A stretch of DNA of 64,000 nucleotides. Origin: Sergeia podlipaevii. Its lineage: Eukaryota; Euglenozoa; Kinetoplastea; Trypanosomatida; Trypanosomatidae. Below, one piece after another: positions 38,674-47,068 of this stretch. Below the pieces are notes generated by a model. That model saw nothing but the letters and a program-made list of their open reading frames with translations. It was not told where the DNA came from and ran no database searches. The stretch is from the NCBI GenBank assembly GCA_030849805.1, contig JASANZ010002275.1:177953-241952 (forward strand), given 5' to 3'. The position numbers and the translations under genes were made by a program. How positions within the stretch are numbered: position 1 is the stretch's first letter; the number at the start of each line of letters is the position of its first letter.

Positions 38674-39735
38674 GTTCTAAACGTTGGCCACATAACAAGA
38701 GAAGGGAAGGTAGAAATGACGAGATGGGGAATGTGGATTCGCTTTTAAACGGAGAAAGCAGATGGTGCAGTTGTTGATAAAAGAGAGATGTGTTGGTGGG
38801 TGCGGTGTGGAGGTGTATCACAAAGTGCATTTTTCTTTCTTTTTTTTTTATCGTTTGTTCTTTTTTATTGGTTTTAGCTTTTTTTTCTAAAAGAAAAAGT
38901 AAAACATAGCGCGGTATATATTATTTTTTAATTATTTGTATTGAACATTAGTGGCAGCATAGGAATTTCTCTGTGCCCTCATAAAAAAAGGAAATTATAT
39001 GACGCAAAACAAGAAGACGTACCTATTTTCTTAATTTGTTGTTTGATGTTGATGTTTATGTGTGTGTGTGAACATTCTTTTTTGTATGAGTTAAGAAAGT
39101 ATCTGTGAAGAGGAAGTATGTGTGCTTTGTGAGCATTCCGCTTCGTACATGTGTTGCTCCCATAAGTTGCGAACGAAAGAATAAATGAAAAAAATGAGTT
39201 ATTGAGTGCTTGCGTACGTGTGGTTTTTCCTCCAAGAAGTGTTCATGTGGCTTTAAAAAATGAAACATGTTGATACCAGTAAGAGTACATTTTTTCCTAA
39301 TACTTTTTTACTTGTTGTCGTTGTTACTTTTTCTTTTCATATATGCATAAAAAAGCGTGCAAGTATCGTAGATACAAATTTATAGTCTTTTTCGTCTGCT
39401 GGCCATTAGCATTAACTTACAGACTTAGACCGAACATTCAACGGTACACACAAAAACGTCCGCACACTTCATCTCATTACTGTCAGACAGAAGGTATCAT
39501 TAAGAAAGAGTGTGTTTTTGTTGTTATAATTAAAGTTTTTATTGCTGAAAAGCCCAACTATACATATCGTCCATAGACAAGACGGGCATATTTAGGTATA
39601 CATAAAAACAGACAAAGAAAGAGAGAAGACCCCCTTGGGCAACGCTCAACATAATTTCTGATTAGGTTTCTCCTTTTTTTTCCTTGAGTAGATAGTGCCG
39701 CACCCGCAGAGAGACGGAAATTCACACTCTCAAAC
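38674..39735. other. Intergenic region (1 kb), no gene seen
   Basis: AT-rich, with T-tracts at 38835-38850 and 38875-38887. A final tract TTTCTCCTTTTTTTTCC at 39666-39682 is followed by AG near 39687, a good acceptor for the next gene. Confidence 0.65.
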
Positions 39736-42675
39736 ATGGCGCCGAAAGTATTAATCAGGGCGAAGGAGTTTTTGACGCAACTGGTGCGCCGTATTCATGC
39801 GAGTGTATCAGAGCTGCTGTCCATCTACAAACTCACCCTACGCTCTCTCTATTTCCCTGATGAAATGAGCTTCTACGCGGACTCATTTATTAGACTGGCC
39901 TTTAGCGTTTACTACATCCCCATCATTGTCGTTGTGTTAGCGACGACGCACAGTGCGCTGGAGCGGGTGGTGTGGGTGCTCATTGTTCCCATCACGCAGG
40001 AGATGCAGAGAAGCCCCTACAACTACTCCTACTGGCTCACACTGTTTGACGGTTTGTGGCACATCTTCATGAAAATGACTCCGTTTGCCGCGATTGGGGC
40101 GTCAGTGGCCACGATTGGGCACAAATTTATGAACTGCTTCTCCGAGGCGATGGTAGACGCGTATACGAAGCACAATGGAAAGGATTACCCCTTGATGCGG
40201 GCTCGTCTGATGTTCATTGTGCAGAAGCGCTCCCGCATGCTGACCTTCTGTGGGGTGTTTGCGCTCCTTGCGCTTGCAACAGGCCTTGCTATCCACTCCA
40301 GTACGGTGTCAACGTGGGCACGGAGCAGTGAGCCGTTGGCGCTGGTGGGAGCCATTTGCATTATTATCACTGAGGCTCTCTTTGTTGTCATCACCGTCGT
40401 GTGTGGCATGTGGCCTATCCTGCAGGCTGAAAGCAAGGGAGCGCACTGGCCCACAGAATCTGATGTTTCCGTGCAAGCATCGCCAAGTGCTGCGTTTCCA
40501 TCCGTGTCGATGCCAACGACGACGGTGGTGGTGCCAAGTTCACCCTTGGCAATACCACGCAGCAACAGCAACGAACGACGCCGGCGGAAGCCTATGACGA
40601 GGCTAGCGCGTGTGGTGACCTACATCAAGGACGACTGGTGGCAAAACACCATTGGCTTTATGCGGTATATTGGGTTCATGATGGCGATGCTGTACGTTGT
40701 GGTGTTGGCGGTGTCACGTGGCCTCTTCTATGGCACTACCTGCGCGGTTCTCATTCTTGTCTATCTCAATCTCCCCCACCTTTTTGGGTACACTGCGCTC
40801 TCCGTTGCCTCGTCGGTGATTCGACTGTTTCGGCCGCTGTTTTGGGTATGTCGCCACCCTGACGCGCTGGCTTCTGTGGCTCTTCTTGCTTTGCCGTATC
40901 AGGCACTTCTGCTGAACGCCATTTGGTACTTTCGCCACCACCCAATCACCTGCGCGATGCTTGCGGGTGTCAACGTGCTACTACTCGCTCGCGTAGTGGA
41001 TCTTGTGCGCGAGTACGATGTGACTCAAAACGGGTCTGTGCACTGGACCAACGCTGACACTAGCGAGCTCATCACGCCGTCTCTTGCGATTATTCTTGAA
41101 GACGCGTTTGAGAAGAAGAACAAGCGGCCTGACATAATCAGCCTGGACATGCAGATTGACATTCGGCACATGGCGATCAACTACACAGATGGGCGGGTTG
41201 TACCACTGTCGCGGTCGCAGATTATCCCATACGGTGCGGCGCGACGGTTCCTTTGGGACAAGGATTTCTACGTTTTCACCTACCCGCGCCTGCTCTCCTT
41301 GCAGAGTCCCGGCTACTTTGGCGGATCCAAGTTCCGCATCGCGCGTGTGGTGCTGCGCATTGTGTCCATCACGATGCTGATTGTGTACACGGCGATTGTG
41401 TGCGGGATGCTGATGCAGGCGGCGTTTCCGCAGCTGCGGCCGATCCCAGTGCGTGTGACGGCGCCGGCGGACAACAGTTACCTCCTCTTTGATCACATTG
41501 TGGTGCGCATGTATCTTCTGTCGCAACGAGCGTCGCCTGAAGCGGCGGAGGCTGCAGACAGCGCAGCGCTGAGCAACGCGACCATGATGGCGACCACGCT
41601 CTCTGGCACCTATCTATCCGCTATTCCTGAGGCAGCACACACGGCCTTCAAGTGGAACAACGTGACGTCGCGCAGCGGGGTTGACTTCTATCCGAGTTTG
41701 TGCACCCGTAACTACTATGGGACGACGGTGTGGGAGATGGCACTGCTGGCAGTTGCGCCTTATCTGTTTAACGAGGACGAGTTCAAGACGATGCTGGGGT
41801 TCATGAACACGCACCTCAAGTCGGACTGGGTGATCCGACAGCGGCACGGCACATCGTGTGTGCCGGGTAATTCCAATCATCAGCCAACAGGGTGGGACGG
41901 CTTTTATGACGTGTACAGCAAGGAGCGCGACACATCGATCATCGCGGTGCGTGGCACAGACCTCTTTTCCTTCACCGACTTCTTGATTGACATTAATCTC
42001 TTCTTTGAGACTGCGCTATACCAGTTCATGTCGAACCTGGTGCCCGGAACGGGGCTGCTGCCCAAGGAGCTTGTGGCGGACCTCATCCGCGCCATCTCGC
42101 TGCCTGCTGAAGACGACGACGAGGACGACTACTCTCACCACCAGCACCGCACCACCACTGATAAGGAAGAGGTCAACGATGGCTTCAGTCTGCGGCCTCG
42201 TGAAACGTGGAGCGAGCTGATCAACAGCAAGAACCACAGCCTGCGGAGATGTCAGCAGAACAACTTTGGGCGTGACTTCTTCGCTGATGTGTTCAACCAC
42301 ATCACGTACGTTGGCTCGCGTCCGAACCCGCCCAAGAACATTGTGCTCGCTGGCCACTCTCTCGGTGGCGCCGTGTGCGCCATCATCGCAGCCCAGCTGG
42401 ATGTGAAGGCGGTCGCATTTAGCGCGCCGGGGATGGTGCTGTCGCGCAAGAAGTTTGGCGTAGACCTGCGCTCAATCCACAAGAATGTCATGACAGTGGT
42501 GTCGTCGAGCGACATTGTGCCGTTGATTGGCGAACAGGGTGGCGAGGTGCAACATGTGGAGTGCCTAGCACGAACGCGTGAGTTGTGCCACGCAATGGAG
42601 TTTCTCATCGGCTCGCTTTGGCGCTCATGCAGCTCTCTGCGCGACCACTTCCCCTCGATTAGAGATGTTGTGTAG
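39736..42675 (+). CDS. Polytopic membrane lipase (class 3 lipase family), 979 aa
   Basis: The N-terminal part (residues about 55-570) holds some eight to ten hydrophobic membrane segments, for example around 55-85, 170-195, 200-230, 310-345, 375-425 and 540-570, separated by basic loops. The C-terminal part (about 650-979) is an alpha/beta-hydrolase of the lipase_3 type: SIIAVRGTD, the nucleophile elbow GHSLGG with S875, VKAVAFSAPG, and VVSSSDIVP carrying the likely acid, followed by HAMEF with a candidate His. An acidic insertion (DDDEDD, near 42115) sits between the RGTD strand and the elbow. Membrane-anchored lipases of this family act on membrane phospholipids or triacylglycerol; Atg15 and DAG lipases are distant relatives. 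Exact substrate and organelle are unknown. It is the last gene of the + unit. Confidence 0.9.
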   Translation: MAPKVLIRAKEFLTQLVRRIHASVSELLSIYKLTLRSLYFPDEMSFYADSFIRLAFSVYYIPIIVVVLATTHSALERVVWVLIVPITQEMQRSPYNYSYWLTLFDGLWHIFMKMTPFAAIGASVATIGHKFMNCFSEAMVDAYTKHNGKDYPLMRARLMFIVQKRSRMLTFCGVFALLALATGLAIHSSTVSTWARSSEPLALVGAICIIITEALFVVITVVCGMWPILQAESKGAHWPTESDVSVQASPSAAFPSVSMPTTTVVVPSSPLAIPRSNSNERRRRKPMTRLARVVTYIKDDWWQNTIGFMRYIGFMMAMLYVVVLAVSRGLFYGTTCAVLILVYLNLPHLFGYTALSVASSVIRLFRPLFWVCRHPDALASVALLALPYQALLLNAIWYFRHHPITCAMLAGVNVLLLARVVDLVREYDVTQNGSVHWTNADTSELITPSLAIILEDAFEKKNKRPDIISLDMQIDIRHMAINYTDGRVVPLSRSQIIPYGAARRFLWDKDFYVFTYPRLLSLQSPGYFGGSKFRIARVVLRIVSITMLIVYTAIVCGMLMQAAFPQLRPIPVRVTAPADNSYLLFDHIVVRMYLLSQRASPEAAEAADSAALSNATMMATTLSGTYLSAIPEAAHTAFKWNNVTSRSGVDFYPSLCTRNYYGTTVWEMALLAVAPYLFNEDEFKTMLGFMNTHLKSDWVIRQRHGTSCVPGNSNHQPTGWDGFYDVYSKERDTSIIAVRGTDLFSFTDFLIDINLFFETALYQFMSNLVPGTGLLPKELVADLIRAISLPAEDDDEDDYSHHQHRTTTDKEEVNDGFSLRPRETWSELINSKNHSLRRCQQNNFGRDFFADVFNHITYVGSRPNPPKNIVLAGHSLGGAVCAIIAAQLDVKAVAFSAPGMVLSRKKFGVDLRSIHKNVMTVVSSSDIVPLIGEQGGEVQHVECLARTRELCHAMEFLIGSLWRSCSSLRDHFPSIRDVV

Positions 42676-42847
42676 AGCAAAAGAACACCCCGCACCTCTC
42701 AAAGAAAAAAGAAATTCATGTTAAATGTGTCTCCTTTCTAGCACACAAGCATTGCGTGTACAAAAACTTCCCCAGTGAACCTTGTTTGTGTGAAAGCTTC
42801 CCTCTTTTCCTCTCCATTTTCTTACCTTTCATTTTTGCGAAAAACTT

Positions 42848-42927
42848 TGACGGAGGTGGGGTTCGAACCCACGCCTCGAAAGACCAGTGCCTAAAACTGG
42901 CGCCTTAGACCACTCGGCCACTCCGCC
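42848..42927 (-). tRNA. tRNA-Leu (anticodon TAG)
   Basis: Class II cloverleaf: acceptor GGCGGAG/CTCCGTC, anticodon stem CCAGT/ACTGG with loop TTTAGGC, 11-nt variable arm, T-arm GTGGG/CCCAC, discriminator A. T5 on the transcribed strand (42840-42844) terminates it. Head-to-head with tRNA-Ile, 83 nt apart. Confidence 0.97.
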
Positions 42928-43010
42928 GTTAGGAAGAAAAGGAAAAATAGCTTTAGTCTATAACAATAAATGTGACGTAAACTTGACGTAGTCAAATGTC
43001 ACAACTTGAA

Positions 43011-43084
43011 GCTCTCATAGCTCAGTCGGTTAGAGCGTGGGTCTAATAAGCCCAAGGTCACAGGTTCGACCCCTGTTGGGAGCA
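43011..43084 (+). tRNA. tRNA-Ile (anticodon AAT)
   Basis: Acceptor GCTCTCA/TGGGAGC, anticodon stem TGGGT/GCCCA, loop CTAATAA, T-arm ACAGG/CCTGT, discriminator A. T5 terminator at 43086-43090. Confidence 0.97.
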
Positions 43085-43156
43085 CTTTTTCCTTTCCTAT
43101 TCTTGGAGAAAAATGAAGCGCACAAAAGGAAATAATGAATATAAAATGCGAAAAGT

Positions 43157-43237
43157 CGCTGACAGCAGGGTTCGAACCTACGCGCGAGATCGCATCTGAT
43201 TTCAAGTCAGACCCCGTAACCACTTGGGTATGTCAGC
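43157..43237 (-). tRNA. tRNA-Ser (anticodon TGA)
   Basis: Class II: acceptor GCTGACA/TGTCAGC, anticodon stem TCTGA/TCAGA, loop CTTGAAA, long variable arm, discriminator G. T4 terminator (43151-43154). Head-to-head with tRNA-Val, 86 nt apart. Confidence 0.96.
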
Positions 43238-43323
43238 ATTGCACACAGGCCGTAATTCTTTTGAATCGGGAAAGCAAAGGAGGGTGGAGTGTAAAAAAAA
43301 GCGCACTACCGCGCGAACCTTGA

Positions 43324-43397
43324 GCGCGGTTGGTCTAGGTGGTTATGACGTCGCTTTAACACGGCGAAGGTCTCGGGTTCAAGTCCCGAACTGCGTA
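43324..43397 (+). tRNA. tRNA-Val (anticodon AAC)
   Basis: Acceptor GCGCGGT/ACTGCGT with G-T pairs, anticodon stem TCGCT/GGCGA, loop TTAACAC, T-arm TCGGG/CCCGA, discriminator A. T7 terminator at 43400-43406. Confidence 0.96.
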
Positions 43398-43442
43398 TCT
43401 TTTTTTCCTTATTAAGGAAAAAGGGGTGGGCAAAAAAAGGTA

Positions 43443-43515
43443 TGCGACCGGTGAGGCTCGAACTCACGACCTTGGGATTATGAAACCCACGCGCTGCCGA
43501 CTGCGCCACGCTCGC
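43443..43515 (-). tRNA. tRNA-Met (anticodon CAT), elongator type
   Basis: Acceptor GCGAGCG/CGGTCGC, loop TTCATAA, with the T-T closing mismatch also seen in eukaryotic elongator Met tRNAs; D-arm GCGC AGTCGGCA GCGC. The T-arm is normal (TTCGAGC loop), without the initiator features. T7 terminator (43432-43438). Confidence 0.94.
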
Positions 43516-43578
43516 ATTCGCTTTTGTTCAGGATGAGGTACGCATCTAGCACAGCAAGTTTGGAAGGAGAGGAAAAGT

Positions 43579-43650
43579 CATCCGTGACAGGATTCGAACC
43601 TGCAACCCTCTGATCCGTAGTCAGATGCTCTTCCATTGAGCCACACGGAC
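43579..43650 (-). tRNA. tRNA-Arg (anticodon ACG)
   Basis: Acceptor GTCCGTG/CACGGAT, anticodon stem TCTGA/TCAGA, loop CTACGGA, discriminator G. T4 terminator (43573-43576). Head-to-head with tRNA-Tyr, 86 nt apart. Confidence 0.96.
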
Positions 43651-43736
43651 ACGTTGCCCGCTTTTCCACCTGTGTTTATTGTTTAATGCAAATTTAGCTG
43701 CACGTCATATAAGGTGCAGTTGCTAATTTCCTTGAA

Positions 43737-43821
43737 CCTTCTGTAGCTCAATTGGTAGAGCATGTGACTGTAGAGTTTAGCAGGTATCACAGGGTCGCTG
43801 GTTCGATTCCGGCCGGAAGGA
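43737..43821 (+). tRNA. tRNA-Tyr (anticodon GTA) with short intron
   Basis: Acceptor CCTTCTG/CGGAAGG, anticodon stem TGTGA/TCACA, T-arm GCTGG/CCGGC, discriminator A. Nineteen bases lie between the two anticodon-stem halves, so after the 7-base loop an intron of about 12 nt remains (about 43774-43785), just 3' of the anticodon. Trypanosomatid tRNA-Tyr is their only split tRNA. T7 terminator at 43827-43833. Confidence 0.95.
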
Positions 43822-44182
43822 ACGCCTTTTTTTCTTCTTAGCAATTTGGGATGAAGCAAAACGAAAAGGAGAGAATCAGGGAAAAAAAAAAGTGTGTGAC
43901 GAGCAACAGAAGCAAGCAAACAAGCTTCTCTCTTGCATACATGTAGGGGGAGGAGTAATCGTGCTGCCCCTCTTCATTGTGAAGTAAACCCTCCCAGAGT
44001 TTCTGAGAGTTGCAATATTGCTTGTTCATTTTACTTTAGCTTCTGTGACACAGATTCACACCGAACAGTAAGAAATATTTAAAAAAAAAAAAACACTTGT
44101 TTCACGACAACCACTTAGTGATAATAATATAATATAGAAGCAACACAAGATCCCCCTTCCTCTTGCATAAAAAATAATACAA

Positions 44183-46483
44183 CTAACTCTCGAGATATGT
44201 CTTGAACTCGCTGGACATGACAGGACGGTCGCCAAGTACAAACCACAAATCGTGTGCTAGGAGCGTCTCCTGCTTGAGCAAGAGACCGCCAATGATGCGC
44301 GTTTGATTGAGGTGCTCCCGCAGCACCTCACGTGCGCGGCCAAGGCAGCGCTGCACAATCTTCTCCACCGCCGCATCCACTGCGTCCTCCTTTGCAGGTC
44401 CAAACGGCTTCTGGATCGCATCGTCACGGTCAATCTCGTATCCAAAGTGGCCAATGTGCTCAGGGTCCATCCCGTACGTGCACACCATCTGCCGCGCCAT
44501 GTCCGTCGCCCTCTGCAAATCATTCGCCGCACTCGTCGAGACGTCGTGGAAAAAGTGTTCCTCCGCCACATACCCGCCAAGGCGTCCCACAACGCGCTCC
44601 AGCAGGCATTCCTGCGTCGAAATGTACGTGTTCTGCGGCAGCGTCTGCGTCACACCAGTGCGGTGCCGCCCACGCGGCAAGATGGTCGTCTTGATCACCG
44701 GGTCCGTCTCCTTCAGAAACCAGTTCAGCACCACCACACCCGCTTCGTGGTAGGCAATGCGCTCCCGCTCGTTCGGCGTGTACTTGACCGCGCTCTTCTC
44801 CAGCCCCACCAACACCCGCTCCACCGCAACGTGGAAGTGATTTACGCCAACGTGCTCCTTGCCCTCGCGCGCAGCCTGAATAGCCGCCTCATTGCATACA
44901 TTGAAGATATCCGCACCACTGCATCCGGGCGTCAGCGCCGCCACGGTTTCGCTGTATCCCTGCAACGACAAGCACGGGTCAAGATCAAGAGGCGTGAGGT
45001 GCACCTTGGCTATCTCAATGCGGTCCTTGTACGACGGCTTCTCAAGCGAAATCTTACGGTCAAAGCGACCCGAGCGCGTCAACGCGTTGTCGAGAATGTC
45101 GGACCGATTCGTTGCCGCAAGCACCATGATACCAGAGGAGTCCTTGAAGCCGTCCAGCTCAGACAAGAACGCGTTGAGGGTGCCGCGCGAGCTGCCGTTT
45201 CCGTCGGACTTGCGCTTCCGCCCAAAAGCATCAATCTCATCAATAAACACCACACAGGGCTTGCAGTTGTGCGCCTCGCGAAAGAGCTCACGCACGCGTT
45301 GCGCGCCAACACCCACGTACACCTCCTCAAACTCGCTGCCAGAGCAGCTCAGAAAGGGCACCATCGCCTCGCCAGAGATCGCCTTGGCAAGCAGCGTCTT
45401 GCCCACTCCAGGTGGGCCGTCCAGCAGCACGCCCTTGGGCAGCTTCGCGCCAAGCGCCTCGTACCGCTCCGGGTGCTTCAAGAAATCAATCACCTCAACA
45501 ACCTCATGCTTCGCCTCGGTCAGCCCCGCGACATCCTTGAGGCGCGTCTTGACCGCCATGTCGCGACTAAAGCTGAAGCGGCTCTTCTCGTTCTGCAACA
45601 TCGCGGCACCCATCTTGGCTGGCCCATTGAAGCTCGCGTTCACAACTGCGAGCACCGGTAGCAGGCACAGAACCAGCATCGGCACCCACGGATAATAGGA
45701 CGGAAACTGGATGAGAATGTCCTTCTCAGGATCGCACTGCTTCTCAAACGCGTAATAGTCGATAAAGTTGCGAACCCCGAGCAGCTTGCCCTTCTCGTTG
45801 ACGTACACCGCAACGTGCTCAGCTAAATTGACAATCACTGCCTTGTAATCGGAGATGTCCGTGTTGTTCATGGCGTCGTGAATAGTGTACTGCTTGTACG
45901 CCACGATGCCCGTGAAAACGCTGAGTAAAATGCCAATGTTGCGCCATCGGCGCATCCGCTTTTGGTGCTGCGCGATCTCGAGAACCAGCACGCGCTCCTG
46001 CGGTGACATGGCGAACGCACGAGTAACGGACTCCGCAGGGGGTCGGCGCGGCAGCATCTTGCCAACGAGACTGCTCGCATAGAAGGACTCAAAGCCACGT
46101 GGCACGGCATGGTCCTTGGCAAAGGTGTCGTTGATGTCGGGCATACCACTCTTCTTTCTCCCAGACTGCGGAGGTCGTGGTGGTGGTGTCTTCACGGGAC
46201 TACTACTAGTACTATTGCCACAATCATCCGATGGAGTCGCATTCGATGTAGCAGTTGCGATTTTGTTATCAGCAATAGTAGTAGCGCCGCTGCCTGTTTT
46301 CTCGCCGCCAGCACCCTTCGTTGGCACTTCTGCTTGCTTCCCGGTGCCTTCACCATCATCGCTCTTCTTGCTGTTGTTATGGTTGCCGTTGCCATCACTG
46401 GAGTTGAATCTAATAGAGATTGCTGCCGAGGTAGCTGCGGCCATGGCACTCCGCCCTATTGCCAGGTGGCGAGCACGAAACAT
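44183..46483 (-). CDS. FtsH/m-AAA-like mitochondrial AAA+ protein with altered zinc motif, 766 aa
   Basis: A Ser/Arg-rich N-terminus with a mitochondrial-presequence look is followed by two membrane segments (about residues 184-200 and 258-275) that flank an intermembrane-space domain, as in AFG3L2/FtsH. The AAA module has Walker A GPPGVGKT (356-363), Walker B VVFIDEID, the pore-loop region FEEVYVGVG and the second region of homology NALTRSGRFDR. The peptidase domain has HEAGV (579-583) where active proteases have HEAGH, so the second zinc ligand is Val; the downstream ASP-containing ANDLQRAT is kept. It is therefore likely an ATPase or chaperone that has lost proteolysis, comparable with plant FtsHi proteins. 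It is the last gene of the - unit. Confidence 0.92.
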   Translation of the reverse strand: MFRARHLAIGRSAMAAATSAAISIRFNSSDGNGNHNNSKKSDDGEGTGKQAEVPTKGAGGEKTGSGATTIADNKIATATSNATPSDDCGNSTSSSPVKTPPPRPPQSGRKKSGMPDINDTFAKDHAVPRGFESFYASSLVGKMLPRRPPAESVTRAFAMSPQERVLVLEIAQHQKRMRRWRNIGILLSVFTGIVAYKQYTIHDAMNNTDISDYKAVIVNLAEHVAVYVNEKGKLLGVRNFIDYYAFEKQCDPEKDILIQFPSYYPWVPMLVLCLLPVLAVVNASFNGPAKMGAAMLQNEKSRFSFSRDMAVKTRLKDVAGLTEAKHEVVEVIDFLKHPERYEALGAKLPKGVLLDGPPGVGKTLLAKAISGEAMVPFLSCSGSEFEEVYVGVGAQRVRELFREAHNCKPCVVFIDEIDAFGRKRKSDGNGSSRGTLNAFLSELDGFKDSSGIMVLAATNRSDILDNALTRSGRFDRKISLEKPSYKDRIEIAKVHLTPLDLDPCLSLQGYSETVAALTPGCSGADIFNVCNEAAIQAAREGKEHVGVNHFHVAVERVLVGLEKSAVKYTPNERERIAYHEAGVVVLNWFLKETDPVIKTTILPRGRHRTGVTQTLPQNTYISTQECLLERVVGRLGGYVAEEHFFHDVSTSAANDLQRATDMARQMVCTYGMDPEHIGHFGYEIDRDDAIQKPFGPAKEDAVDAAVEKIVQRCLGRAREVLREHLNQTRIIGGLLLKQETLLAHDLWFVLGDRPVMSSEFKTYLES

Positions 46484-47068
46484 TCTTCTCTATATACGTT
46501 GTAAATGAGATTGAGATGGAGTGTTGGTGTGCAAGACGGTAAATCCTTGTGGTTGATGTGCACAAACGTTTGAATATGTATACCCTATATATATACGTAA
46601 TTCTGTGAGCAAGCAAAAAAAAAAAAAAAATGAGAGAAGCGAAGGTCCTCCGTATGTGTGTGTGTGTGTGTGCGGTCAACAACACCGATTGCAGAGAAAA
46701 GAAGCAGACAACAAGATCCGCTTTCTTTTTCTCTCTCTCTTCCTATATATATATATATTATATACAACAAAACTAAGGCAGTACCACAAGTAGAAAAAAG
46801 AAGGAGAAGGGGGGGGGATGAATGAGATGCTTGGTCGCATGTTAAACAAAAAGGCCAAAATATTTCAAGCGTTAGATATATGCATCATCGTCTCTGCGTT
46901 TTTGAGATGCAGTCCTCTCTTCCTTTTGAGCATTCTGCTTTTCATTGCTTAGGGAAACATCTGTATGCAGGTGCGTACATGCGTGTAGGTACTTCTCACC
47001 CATGACTAAGCAACCTTCCCCCCTCAGAAAAAAAAAAATATAAATAAACACGGAAAGAGCAAGCAGAC
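46484..47068. other. Intergenic region, no gene seen
   Basis: Read on the minus strand this is T/C-rich. It has an A-run (T on the - strand) at about 46615-46630, (GT)n at 46657-46671 and (AT)n at about 46745-46756. Confidence 0.65.

Larger units (their letters stand above)
42676..44182. other. Convergent strand-switch region with seven tRNA genes
   Basis: The + unit ends at 42675 and the - unit ends at 44183, so two polycistronic units converge here. Apart from the tRNAs there is no gene. The flank 43822-44182 is A/T-rich with an A13 run near 44080 and no recognisable RNA. Such regions terminate RNA polymerase II in trypanosomatids and are often marked by tRNAs and base J; the latter cannot be seen in sequence. 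Confidence 0.9.

Noticed and set aside
42928..43010. Possible snRNA or 7SL gene next to a divergent tRNA, as in other trypanosomatids
   Set aside because: The interval on the other side of each divergent tRNA is another tRNA; no U-snRNA or 7SL motif is present.
44303..45661. 452-codon plus-strand frame
   Set aside because: Antisense shadow of the FtsH-like gene, Arg/His-rich as expected from its reverse complement.
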